From Gyromitra esculenta (Eukaryota > Ascomycota > Pezizomycetes > Pezizales > Discinaceae): a stretch of DNA of 64,000 bases. Positions 11,650-22,362 of the stretch are shown piece by piece; the stretch's first letter is position 1, and each line of letters begins with the position of its first letter. The notes beneath the pieces were generated by a model. That model saw nothing but the letters and a program-made list of their open reading frames with translations. It was not told the DNA's origin and did not search any database. The stretch spans positions 868,001-932,000 of the forward strand of contig JBCAML010000016.1 in NCBI GenBank assembly GCA_038503075.1. Direction: 5' to 3'. Made by a program: the position numbers and the translations under genes.

Positions 11650-12058
11650 TTTCACGGATAAGAACGAGTAAAGGGTCTAGGATAATGTGTTGGTTGCAAC
11701 GGGTTTTGGTTAGAGATACCATGTCTTTGTTGTTCGGTTGTTTCTCGGTTATGAGTCATCTGGTATGGAAAGCGGGGTATTTAAGTGATGGATTTCAGTC
11801 GTTCTTGTTGTCTCCTTCTCTCTTTCCTTAAGCAACGTTCTCGTTTCACTTCTGCTGTCTTGTTATAATACAATCTCAGTTCCACCCCCGAACCCTCGCT
11901 GTCACTGAACACTTCACTGCACTTATCTCGCCTTGAGATAGACCCCTTGTAGAACTTGTAGAAATGCCGCACTCTTTGAACATGTTGTTACCTCGTTTAA
12001 GTAGCACTGCTCACCTTCAGGGATACTGAAGGGTTTAACGAAGAACTCAACCTTGAGA
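11650..12058 (+). repeat. Shared, chimeric LTR between E2 and E3
   Basis: 409 bp. The first ~270 bases match the E2 5' LTR nearly base for base (TTTCACGGATAAGAACGAG onwards). The remainder follows the E3 3' LTR version (GTCACTG, CGCCTTGAGATAGACCCC, CCGCACTCTTTGAAC). The switch lies near 11890-11905. E2 pol runs into its left end and a primer-like site follows at 12059. Confidence 0.85.
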
Positions 12059-12078
12059 TTATGTTGCTTCCAACATCT

Positions 12079-12487
12079 TCTCATGGTCTTGTTCTTCATT
12101 AAGCCCTTCAGTATCCCTGAAGGTGAGCAGTGCTACTTAAGCGAAGTACTTAACATGTTCGAGGAGTGCAAAGTTTCTACAAGTTCTACGTGTGGTCTAT
12201 CTCCAGGCGAGATAAATGCAGCGAGTTTAACTGGCGACCGAGAGGATTCTGAGGTAGAACCGAGGTAGTATTAAAGTAATACAAGTAGAAGTGAAACGAG
12301 AATGTTGCTTAAGGAAAGAAAGAAAAAGTACAACAATCGGTAAAAACCCAGCCCTTAAATACCCTGCTTTTCCCATACTCCAACACATAACCGAAACTTA
12401 ACTGAATAACAAAAACATTATACAACGAAAACAATGCGTGACAACTAACACTTTATCCCTGTCCATTACCGAATTTAATCCATGAAA
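12079..12487 (-). mobile_element. Solo LTR B1 in the E3 leader
   Basis: 409 bp, type B, minus orientation, flanked by CATCT (12074-12078 and 12488-12492). It splits the untranslated leader of E3 between its primer site and gag. Confidence 0.83.
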
Positions 12488-13330
12488 CATCTACACCTTC
12501 TACCTATTAAGCACCTCATCCATCAAACTTCATCATGAGCTTGTTTGCTCCTGCTGCCCCTTTTACAGAAGGAATCACCGTCGCTTCCCCACACTTCCCC
12601 ACACGAGAGGCCTTTGCCCAAGCCATTAGGGAAGACCCCTCGGAGCATTACAACCTACTCCGAGACCTTTACCAAGCTCTAGAGGACCAAATCGATGTCC
12701 TCCAAGAGAGAGAATGGGAAAACGAGGTGAAGCTCAACACCGCCCGAATCCAGACTGACATTGCCCTCCGTCATGCTACGGAACAAGACCAACGGGTCAC
12801 CGAGGCCGCTAGTCTAATCGCCCGGTTGCGACAAGAGCGAAACGAAGCTCGATCCGCTGTCCAAGCCCCCCCCCGCTCCACCCAACCTCACCGCCACCCC
12901 ACCTCCACCAAAGAATTCCCATTGTTTGAAGCGGATGCCAGATCCGGAGAAATTCGACGGGTCCCAAGCTAAGCTCCCCGGCTTTATACTCCAACTGCGC
13001 TCCAAACTCACAGTCAACCGAGACTGCTTTGCCAACGAAACCACAATGATTCTATACACCATTAATCGTCTAGAAGGAGCAGCGTTGGAGCATGTTCGCC
13101 ACACCGTTCTCCCCTCTGGCCTTACCAGCTGGACTAGTGCAGAACAACTAATCGCTGCCCTGGAAACTGCCTTTGGAGACCCAGACCCAACTGGCACCGC
13201 CCAACGAGAACCACACCAACTTCGTCAGGGAAAACGCGACTTCTCAGTATACCTAGCCGACTTCCAGAGGATTATGGGACAGCTCAACTTTGATGAAAAC
13301 TCAAAGATGGACGCCCTGGAGCATGGTATG

Positions 13331-13744
13331 TTTCACGGATTAAGGATTAGGTATAGGGTTAGGTTTCTGTTCGATGGTTGTTTGGTTCTTTAGTTGTTAT
13401 GACGAATAATGTCTTTGTAGTTTGGGAGTTATCAGTTATTGGATTTTGATGGGGAAAGCGGGGTATTTAAGCGGTGGATTTTGTTCGTTCTTTGTTTCCT
13501 TCCTTTTCTTTCTTTAAGCAACATTCTCGTTACCTTCTGCTGTACCTGCTAGAATACTATCTTGGTTCTACCTCAGAACCTTCGCTGTCGCTGTTCACTT
13601 CGCTTTCTCCATCTCGACTAGAGATAAACCTCTTGTAGACCTTGTAGAAACGCTGCACTCTTTGAACGTGTTGTTACCTCGTTGAAGTAGCACTGCTCAC
13701 CTTCAGGGATACTGAAGGGCTTAACGAGGGACTCAACCGTGAGA
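13331..13744 (+). mobile_element. Solo LTR B2 in E3 gag
   Basis: 414 bp, TTTCACGG to CCGTGAGA, flanked by GTATG (13326-13330 and 13745-13749). TATTTAAG box, near-consensus AAGCAACAT, and a textbook example of the LTR hairpin (13677-13729). Confidence 0.86.
13677..13729 (+). other. Conserved LTR hairpin with GGATA loop (representative copy)
   Basis: In B2 an outer stem CCTCGTTGAAG (13677-13687) with CTTAACGAGG (13720-13729) encloses the constant stretch TAGCACTGCTCA and an inner stem CCTTCAG (13700-13706) with CTGAAGG (13712-13718) around the loop GGATA. All LTRs of both types have the same layout at the same place, with different but still pairing stems. Confidence 0.7.
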
Positions 13745-14041
13745 GTATGTCAGAAGAACTGAAGGAAGCTATGGTGTTCTCACCCATCGCCCCAGCCACC
13801 CTCTAGGAGATGATCCTTACCCTCACTCGATTGGATAACCTCATCCGAGCCCGTAAGGCAGAGAAACGAGGAAACACTCGTGATGGCATGGGTCAATTCA
13901 GTGCCCCCGCCGCCTTCACCCCTACCTCCTCCTTCACACCAGGAGGACTAGCCCCCATGGATCTGTCCTTTAGCCGCACCAGCAATATTTCTCGCCCACC
14001 TCAAGACCAAAGGTATACGTTGGTTAATGGACGAAGAAAGC

Positions 14042-14444
14042 TTTCAAGGATTAAGATTAGGTATAGGGTTAGGGTTAGACTTGAGGGTTGTTACGGATTG
14101 TGGGTTTGTTGGATAATGTCTTTGGGTTTCGGTTGTTACCAGGTATTAGGTTTGGTGTGGAATAGCGGGGTATTTAAGTGTTGGATTTTGTTTGTTCTTT
14201 GTCTTCTTCTTTCCTGAAGCAACGTTCTCATTATCTTCTCCTGTAATCGTGGAACAATATCTCGGTTCTACCTCAGAACCTTCGCTGTCACTATTTACTT
14301 CGCTGCACTTATCTTGCCTTGAGATAGACCCCTCATAGAACTTGTAGAAACGCCGCACTCTTTGAACGTGTTGATACCTCATCTAAATAGCACTGCTCAC
14401 CTTCAGGGATACAGTAGGGCTTAACGAGAGACTCAACCGTGAGA
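14042..14444 (+). mobile_element. Solo LTR B3 in E3 gag
   Basis: 403 bp, TTTCAAGG to CCGTGAGA, flanked by AAAGC (14037-14041 and 14445-14449). Near its start it has AGGGTTAGGGTTAG, telomere-like but too short to mean much. Confidence 0.84.
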
Positions 14445-14685
14445 AAAGCTCTCTGAGGAAGAAAAACAATGGCGCCGTTCCACTGGCATATGTATGTTTT
14501 GTGCCGCCCCCGACCACTCCTACGCCAAATGCCCCTCCGCTCCCAAAAAACCTACCATGAGAGGAGCCCTTACAGCACCTCCCGCCGCCCGCACACCACT
14601 TGCCTCTTCCCTGCCGCCACCGCTGCTCCTACCTCAGTTTTTCGCCTTAGAGGCAGCGAGCGCCTCCAGCAAGAATTTAAACTAG

Positions 14686-17600
14686 TTTCGCCAAAGTCGA
14701 CCAGTGACCCTGCTTCGGTTCCTTTTTCCTTACCTCTGTCAGCATTTTCAATTTCAGGTTTTTCAGTGTCGGATATGTGTGTGGATGATCAATTGGATGG
14801 GGAACATTTTGTTATTTCTTGTAGCATTTCCCATAGCAATAAAACCGTTAAAACCCACACACTATTGGACACTGGCACCTCTGGATTCGCTTTCATTGAT
14901 AAGGAATTTGCGAGTCACCATTCCCTGCCTCTTTCCCTTCTAAAAACCCCTAGACAGCTTGAAGTCATTGATGGCCGCCCTGTTGCCTCCGGAGCCATCA
15001 CCCATATTGCCGACATCAACTTGTCTATCCAACAACATCAAGAACGAATCCCCTGTTTCATGACCCAACTCGGTCACTATCCCCTGGTATTAGAAATCCC
15101 CTGGATGAACCATCACGACGTTCACCTCCATTTTGCCGACAAAAGCATTGAGTTTAATTCTAAGCTCTGCACCACCCACTGCACCCCTTATTCTCCTGTC
15201 GTATCTACCTTGTCAATCCCAGCTCCCCCCAAACTAAACTTGTCCTTCATCAGGGCCGCTAGCTTTAGAGCCCTCACCAGGAAACGGACATCCCAAGCTT
15301 ATGCCATGTCGCTCTATGAGATCAATAAAATCATAGACAAAACGACAACCAAAGAAGAATGGAAGTCTAGGATCCCGAAAGAATACCAAGACTTCCTCAA
15401 TATGTTCGACAAAAGCAAAGCTCAAGGATTATCCCCTCGTCGGTCCTATGATCATCGGATACTGCTTCAAGAAGGAAAGGATGCCCCTTTCGGACCCCTT
15501 TATGGAATGTCCTGAGAAGAGGTGATCGTCTTGAAGAAGTATATTGAAGACAATCTCGAAAATGGATTCATTCGTGCTAGTTCCTCTCCTGCCGGATCCC
15601 CCGTCCTTTTTGTTAAAAAAGCTGACAGTTCCCTACGACTGTGTGTGGATTACCGAGGCCTTAATGCCATTACCGTCAAGGATCGCTACACCTCTCCCCT
15701 CATCCGGGAAACCCTTGACCGACTTGTGAAAGCGCAATGGTACACCAAGTTAGACCTCCACGATGGATACCACCAAGTACGTATTGCCGAAGGAGATGAA
15801 TGGAAGACAGCATTCCGCACCCGCTACAGCCTGTAAGAGTACCAGGTCATGCCCTTCGGTCTGACCAACGCCCCGTGAACATTTCAACGCTTCATGAACG
15901 ATTGCCTTACGGAATACCTTGACATCTTTTGCATTGCCTACCTTGACGATATCCTGATTTACAGTGACACCTTTGCTGAACATCAAATCCATGTTCGAAA
16001 GGTGCTCCAAACTCTAAAGAATAACGATATACTGTTGAAGCCAGAGAAGTGCGAATTTGAGGTACAAACCACAAAGTACCTAGGTCTAATTCTGACCCCC
16101 GATGGCATTAAGATGGACGATGAGAAACTCAAGGCCGTCCGAGAATGGGGAACACCCAAAAGTGTTAAAGATGTTTAGGCTTTCCTGGGATTCGCCAACT
16201 TCTACCCACCGTTCATACTCGGATTCTCCAAGCCAGCTTCCCCCCTAATGGCTCTCACAAAAAAAGGTATCACTTTCAAATGGACAGTGGAAGCAGATAT
16301 CGCCTTCGAAAACCTCAAACATGCCTTCACCACTGCCCCAATCCTTATACACTTTGACCCAGACAAAAAAATAATTGTGGAAACAGATGCCTCCGATTTT
16401 GTATCCGGAGGTGTCCTATCCCAATACGACAATGCAGGAGTTCTACATCCAGTAGCATTCTTCTCCAAGAAACATTTCCCTGCGGAATGCAACTATGAGA
16501 TCTACGATAAGGAACTACTTGCCATCATCCGAGTCTTTGAAGAATGGCGTCCGGAACTTGAAGGTTCAAAACACCCAATCGATGTAATCAGTGATCACAA
16601 GAACCTTGAGTACTTCATGAGTACCAAGCAACTCAACCGCAGTCAAGCAAGATGGGCTGAATACCTCTCACGCTTTGATTTCGTTATCACTTATAGACCA
16701 GGAAGTCAAGGGGGAAAACCGGATGCACTGACTAGGAGATCAGGAGATCTTCCCAAGGAGGGGAATGAATGACTAGCACACCAGAGCCAGGTGGTGCTAA
16801 AAAGGGAAAATGTTGACCCTAAGATAAGCTTGTTGTTGGCTACTTTGTCAAATGAAGCTGCTTAATTGGACGCCCCCTAAAAAAACTGTTCCTAGAGGGA
16901 TATATCGCTGACAAGTTCCCGGAAAAGATACTTCTGGCACTAAGGAACAAGGATGAACAGTCGAAAGAGATTACCCTAAGTGAATGTACCAATAAGGATA
17001 ACCGATTATGCTACCGAGGAAACCTTTATGTACCCAACTTTGCCCCTCTTCGCCTGCAGCTTATCAAAAGACACCATGACGCTCCCGCTGCCGGACACCC
17101 AGGACGAGATAAAACCTTTGAACTACTAAGTAGAAGTTTTTATTGGCCAAAGATGAGGGAGTCTGTCAGTCTCTATGTACGCAATTGCCACATTTGCCAG
17201 AAAGCAAAACCGGTTACACAACCTACGCAAGGTGTTCTACGCCCCCTACCAATCCCTAATTGCCCCTGGCAGGAAGTATCGATGGACTTTGTCACAGGTC
17301 TGCCAGAGTCCAATGGATATGACGCTATCATGGTAATTGTCGATCGCTTGACAAAAATGAGACAATGTATCCCATGTAATACTACCGTCAATTCTCGAGA
17401 CATAGCCGACCTCTATTTACAACATGTCTGGAAGCTCCATGGCCTACCTACCCACGTTACTTCTGACTGGGGTACGCAATTTACGGCCCACTTCTGGACA
17501 GATCTCTGTAAACGACTTGGGATTCAAGCTAGAATGTCCACCGCTTTCCACCCAGAAACCGACGGACAGACGGTACAATTAAATGCTGTCATGGAACAAT

Positions 17601-18394
17601 ACTTGTGCTCCTATGTGACTTATCAACAAGAAGACTGGAGTAAATGGTTACCGATGGCAGAATTCTCAGCCAATAACCAAGAATTGGCGAGTACCAAGGT
17701 ATCTCCCTTCTTCGCTAACTATGGTTATCACCCTCGATTTGATACCTCCCTTGCCTCAATTATGAACACCCCCCAGAGCCAGGACGCTGCTGCTTTCGCT
17801 AGTCGAATGCAAGAGTTATACAACCATCTTCGAACACAGATCCGAACAGCACAGGATATTCAGGAGATATCAATAAATAAACATCGGACCCCTGCCCTTG
17901 CTTATCAAGTCAATGATCAGGTATTTGTATCGATGAAGAATATCCGGACTGTCCGCAATGCTCGAAAGCTCGACTGGAAGTGGATGGGACCCTATCCCGT
18001 CACAAAGATAGTGTCGCCCTTTGCATATGAAATTGATCTTCCGCCCTCAGTCAAGTACCATCCTGTTGTTCATGTTTCGCTCCTTAAACCTGCTGCCCAC
18101 AATCCTCTCCCAGGACAAGTTATCCCCCCTCCACCTCCGATTGTAGTTAATGAACAAGAGGAATATTTCATCGAGAAAATCCTCGAACAACGGATATATC
18201 GCGGACAACTACAATACCTTGTCGAGTGGACTGGATATGCCCATCCCACCTGGGAACCTGCTGAGGATCTTCAAGACACTTCGGCACTTGAAACCTTTTT
18301 GACCTCCCTTACCGCCGTCACTCCTAGTGTTCGCAGGAGCTCACGCTTGAAGGGGAGAGCTATGCTCATGGATCGGAACGAAGGATTGGGGTAG
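14686..18394 (+). pseudogene. E3 pol, with several stops
   Basis: Entered by -1 slippage from gag. Protease (LLDTGTSGFAF), RT ([20 protein letters not shown]), RNase H ([23 protein letters not shown]), integrase ([35 protein letters not shown]) and chromodomain (YFIEKILEQ, VEWTGYAHPTWEP). Stops at 15513-15515, 15834-15836, near 15877, 16176-16178, 16770-16772 and near 16862; several are CGA to TGA or CAG to TAG. The integrase glutamate motif reads DGQTVQLN instead of DGQTERLN, so the DDE triad is incomplete. The stretch 17153-18394 is open, and its stop lies in the 3' LTR. Confidence 0.9.
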
Positions 18395-18770
18395 AAGCGC
18401 ACTTGGCGGTTGTGACGGATTTTGGGTGTTGGTATAATGTCTTTGTGTTTCAGTTGTTGTCGGGTATTGGTTGTGGTTTGGAAAAGCAGGGTATTTAAGC
18501 GATGGATTTCGGTCGTTCTTTGTCTTCTTCTTCTTTCCTTAAGCAACGTTCTCGTTTACCTTCTTCTGTAATTGTTGGAATACTATCTCGGTTCTACCTC
18601 AGAACCCTTACTGTCACTGTTCATTTTGCTGCACTTATCTCGCCTTGAGATAGACCCCCCATAGAACTTGTAGAAACGCCGCACTCTTTGAACGTGTTGT
18701 TACCTCGCTTAAGTAGCACTGCTCACCTTCAGGGATACGGAAGGGCTTAACGAGGAACTCAACCGTAAGA
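18364..18770 (+). repeat. 3' LTR of E3 (type B)
   Basis: 407 bp; the start is decayed (GCTCATGG) and so is the end (CCGTAAGA). TATTTAAG box and AAGCAACGT are present. The flank CTGGC at 18771 belongs to the opposite-strand RT of E4. Confidence 0.85.
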
Positions 18771-19683
18771 CTGGCGGGAGAAGAACTAGCGCGGATAAAG
18801 CCTTTCTCGAGGTTATTTTCGATATATTTCTTCAGCACAATGAGTTCTTCTCGAGACATTCCGTTGAGAGGTCCGAATGGGGCATCTTTTCCTTCCATCA
18901 GTATTATCTTATGACCATATGAGTGACACGGGGGTAGTCCTTGGGCTTTCTTTTTATCGAACATATCCAGAAAGTCATGATATTCAGCAGGAATTTGTGC
19001 TTTCCATTCCTCCTTACTGGTCTTCTCTTCTAGGATCTTATTGATCTCGTACAGCGACATGGCATAAGCCTGCGAGGTACGTTTTCTAGTAAGAGTCCTA
19101 AAACTAGCAGCACTGATGAATGATAGATTTAGCCGGAGAGGAGCAGGAATTGAGGAGGTGGATACAATTGGGGAGTTGGGGGCTCAGTGGGTGGTGCAGA
19201 GCTTAGAGTTAAACTCAATGCATTTATCAGCGAAATGTAGTCGGACATCGTGGTGGTTCATCCATGGAATGCTGAGTACCAAGGGGTAGTGACCAAGTTG
19301 GGTCACAAAGCAGGGGGCTTGTTCACGATGGTTTTGTATAGATAGGTCGAGGTTGGCTATATGGGTAATGGCTCCTGAGGCGACAGGGCAGCCATCAATT
19401 ACTTCGAGTTGTCTAGGGTTTTTTAGGGGGGAGAGAGGCAGGGAGTGGTGACTCGCGAATTCTTTATCAATGAAGGCAAATCAAGAGGCGCCAGTGTCTA
19501 GTAGTGCATGGGTTTTTATAACTTTATTGCTATGGGAAATGGTACATGAAATAACGAAATGTTCCCCATCTAATTGTTCCTCCATGCACATACCTGACAC
19601 TGAGAATCTGGAAATAGAAAAGGCCGACAAAGGTAAAGAAAAGGGAACCGAAGCAGGGTCACTGAGCGACTTCGGTTGAACTA
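18771..19683 (-). pseudogene. E4 pol fragment (protease to start of RT)
   Basis: Begins after the TTTAAAC/TAG site at 19690-19681. It encodes the protease region (LLDTGAS followed by an in-frame TGA), the spacer with HHDVRLHF-like residues and the YAMSLYEINKILEEKTSKEEWKAQIPAEYHDFLDMF block, then the RT N-terminus ([21 protein letters not shown]) where it is truncated. Confidence 0.85.
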
Positions 19684-21017
19684 GTTTAAAGCCTCCTCGG
19701 AGGCACCTGGGGCATCAATGGCAAAAAACTGTAGAGGTAGTGGCGGTGGAGGAAGTTGGCGAGCGGAGGGGGCAGGAGGGACGGCAGTATTGGTGAGGCT
19801 GGTGAGGGCTCCTCTCATTATTGGCTTTTTGGGAGCGGAGGGGCAGTTCGCATAGGAGTGATCAGGGGCGGCGCAAAACATACATTTACCAGTGGAGCGA
19901 TGCCACTGTTTCTCTTCCTCCAAAAGCTTTCTCCTTCCATTAACCATAGTGTACCGTTGATCTTGAGGGGGGCGTGAGATATTGCTGGTGCTGCCGAAGG
20001 AGAGATCCATAGGGGCGAGGCCTCGTGGGACGAAAGATGAGGCCGGAATTCTGGGGTTCGTTGTTTGGGAGTTAAATTGTCCCATAACTTCGCGTGTACT
20101 GCTTCGTTTTTCTGCCTTACGGGCTCGGATACTATTATCGAGACGGGTAAGGGTAAGGATCATTTCATTAAGATTGGTAGGGACAGCTGTGGCGAATACC
20201 ATGGCTTCCTTGAGTTCCTCCAACATACCATGCTCAAGAGCGTCCATCTTCGAATTTTCGTCGAAATTTAGTCGTCCCATAATTCTTTGGAAGTCGGCCA
20301 GGTAAGCGGAGAAGCCACACCTTCCTTGTCGGAGTTGGTGTAGTTCTCGTCGGGCCGTGCCGGTAGGATCTGGGTCTCTGAATGCCATTTCTAGAGAGGC
20401 GATAAGCTTTCTGCACTGGTCAAGGAAGTGAGGCCAGAAGGGAGAACGGTATGGCGGACCTGTTCTAGAGCTGCTCCTTCTAGGCGATTGATGGTGTACA
20501 GAATCATCATAGTTTCGTCAGCGAATCAGTCTCGGTTGACTGTTAGTTTGGAGCGGACATGTAGTATAAAGCCTGGGATTTTGCTGCGAGATCCGTCGAA
20601 CTTTTCCGGATCTGGCATCCGTTCTGATTGGGGGGTCATTGATGGTGGTGGAGGAGTGGCAGTGAGATTGGGTGGAGCTTGAGGGGCTTGGGCAGTGATA
20701 CGTGCTTCGTTTCGCTCTTGTCGTAGTCAGGCGATCAGGCTTGCTGCTTCAGTGACTCGCTGATCCTGTTCCATGGCACGACGGGAGGCATTTTCGGTTT
20801 GGATCCAAGCAGTATTGAGTTTGACCTCTGTTTCCTGTTCGCTATCTTGTAGGGGGTCAATTTGGTCTTCTAGAGCCTGGTTGAGATCCAGGAGCTGATT
20901 ATATAGCTCAACAAGGTCTTCTCTGATAGCCTGGGCGAAGGCCTCTTTCATGGGAAATCTCTGGGCAGCAATTGCAGCTCCTTCGGTGGAAGGGCCAGCT
21001 GGACTAGATGAACTCAT
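19681..21017 (-). pseudogene. E4 gag
   Basis: Starts MSSSSPAGPSTEGAAIAAQRFP at 21017. N-terminal helical region ends at a TGA (20727) in place of an Arg codon; the middle is frameshifted. From 20388 the capsid-like region (FSAYLADFQRIMGRLNFDENSKMDAL) and an intact zinc knuckle CMFCAAPDHSYANC are readable to the TAG at 19683-19681. Confidence 0.85.
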
Positions 21018-21100
21018 GATCTTGGATTATCGCACGGAAGGGAGTTGGTGCATAGGTACTGCGAGTCGAGCCACTCAGGGGTGACTTCAGTGATGGTCTG

Positions 21101-21833
21101 TGTAACGGATCCACAATACCGTTACCTGCAGTGAAGCATAATAGCACCGGGCAAGCAGAGAGGTAGTAAGGATCAGCATGAGTGGTGTAGCTACCACATG
21201 TTAGAGGATACCTGCTACCCTGCTGTTCCGATGGAATGGAACCAGCAAGAATAACATTAGCTGACGAGCCAATGATATATCTCCGGTGTCACCAAACACA
21301 GGAAGCTCCTGTGGTGGCGTTTCCAGTCCATTCGTGCATACACTAGCGGCCCAGAGCCACTGGTGCGGCAATAGGGAAACTATTAAGTGCAGGACACCTC
21401 ACATGCAACAGTAGACTGATCAGCGCCAATTCCTGCATCCAGCATAGGCATGGCATGCAGCTGGCGGATCAAGAAGGTCTAACTGGACAGAACAACCGAG
21501 GAGTGTCGGAGAGCGCCGAAGTGATCATTAGCTGAATCCTGAGGTGTCCCGCTCGCAATATCTTGGCATGTTCTCAGGGTCTCGACGGGCCCCCAGCAGA
21601 GTAGAACAGAAAGAGGACGGCGAGTCAGCAGCACTATAAAGATAGTGCATGACCCCGCCACCTGTTGCTCTTCTTCCTAGTCTCAACAGACAGAATACTA
21701 CCGAGTAGAGCCCTTAAGATTATTGAGTATCTTGCACGAAATACTCTTAACATCTCAACCTGATTTAGTATTTGCAACGGCCGTATTCCTATACCTATTC
21801 CCACTACAGAGCAGTAGGACTACCCCCGTTACA
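21101..21833 (+). mobile_element. Repeat M3 in E4 leader
   Basis: 733 bp, TGTAACGG to CCGTTACA, flanked by GTCTG (21096-21100 and 21834-21838). This copy fixes the boundaries: the base before the left end and that after the right duplication differ, so the duplication is 5 bp and the element begins with T. Confidence 0.85.
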
Positions 21834-21951
21834 GTCTGAGGTCTTCACGGTGTTAGGCAGGGAAAGACCTGTAAAATGGATTGGTGAATCCAATCAAGTA
21901 TTTCCATAAAGGGGCGTTGAAATAGAAGGTGTAGAAGAGGAAGCAACGTAA

Positions 21952-22362
21952 TCTCATGGTTCTATGTCTCGTTAAGCCCTTCAGTATCCCTGAAGGTGAG
22001 CAGTGCTACTTAAGCGAGATATTAACCCGTTCGAAGAGTGCAAGGTTTCTACAAGTTCAACAATGGGGTATAACTCCAGGCGAGTTAAGTGCAGTGACGA
22101 GGACAGCAACAGCGAGAGTTCTGAGGTAGAACCGAAGTAGTATTGAGTAATACAGGTAGAAGTGAAACGAGAACGTTGCTTAAGGAGAGAAGAAGAAGAA
22201 GACAACAAACGAACGAAATCCATCGCTTAAATACCCCGCTTTTCCATACCACAACCCATACCCGACAGCAACCGAAACTCAAAGACATTATAACGAAAAC
22301 CCAACATTCGCCGCAACCATTGAACCCAACCCTGACCCATTACCCAATCTTAATCCATGAAA
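21952..22362 (-). repeat. 5' LTR of E4 (type B)
   Basis: 411 bp, minus strand, start TTTCATGG at 22362, end CCATGAGA at 21952. AAGCAACGT, TATTTAAG and the GGATA-loop hairpin are present. Primer-like TTACGTTGCTTCC follows inside. Confidence 0.88.

Larger units (their letters stand above)
5868..11671 (+). pseudogene. E2 pol, decayed and interrupted by M2, A2 and X1
   Basis: Polyprotein in the -1 frame after gag. Protease (LLDTGASGFAF), RT (KLDLRDGYHQ; polymerase motif reads YLDG instead of YLDD), RNase H, integrase ([28 protein letters not shown]) and chromodomain (YYIEKILDQ...LIEWTGYAHPTWEP). Lesions seen: stop in place of GAG at 6332-6334, TAA near 6629, TGG to TAG at 7463-7465, a frameshift near 7593, stops near 7951 and 10884, a frameshift near 11360, plus three insertions. 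The YLDG change removes a catalytic Asp. The last codons overlap the next LTR. Confidence 0.9.
12535..14685 (+). pseudogene. E3 gag, frameshifted, interrupted by B2 and B3
   Basis: Starts MSLFAPAAPFTEG at 12535. N-terminal helical region (YQALEDQIDVLQEREWE), then a frameshift at a run of nine C near 12867-12875 in the Pro-rich linker; the frame resumes as MPDPEKFDGSQAKLPGF. Capsid-like region DFSVYLADFQRIMGQLNF is cut by B2, and the downstream part by B3. A TAG near 13804 replaces a CAG codon. The zinc knuckle region (MFCAAPDHSYAKC) and the slippery TTTAAAC at 14676-14682 before TAG 14683-14685 remain. Confidence 0.85.
3475..18770 (+). mobile_element. Tandem chromovirus pair E2-E3 sharing a central LTR
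   Basis: Order: LTR (3475-3883), E2 gag-pol, LTR (11650-12058), E3 gag-pol, LTR (18364-18770). The central LTR is both the 3' LTR of E2 (pol runs into it) and the 5' LTR of E3 (a primer-binding-like sequence follows). The outer flanks are GTTAT on the left and CTGGC on the right, which do not match, so the array did not arrive as one insertion. Recombination between LTRs of two neighbouring insertions explains it. Seven later insertions interrupt the array. Confidence 0.8.
18771..22362 (-). mobile_element. E4: 5' part of an opposite-strand chromovirus
   Basis: Minus-strand element with 5' LTR (21952-22362), primer-like site (21939-21951), leader broken by M3, gag, and pol up to the N-terminal part of RT (FIRASSSPA), where the E3 LTR cuts it. 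Missing are RT core, RNase H and most of integrase; the integrase piece at 3279-3474 has the right strand and order to be its continuation. The right flank after the LTR is CCTAA. Confidence 0.85.

Noticed and set aside
12079..12487. Treating B1 as the true 5' LTR of E3
   Set aside because: B1 is on the opposite strand and has its own duplication CATCT within the E3 leader.
3475..18770. A single long retrotransposon insertion
   Set aside because: It has three LTRs, two gag-pol units and non-matching outer flanks.
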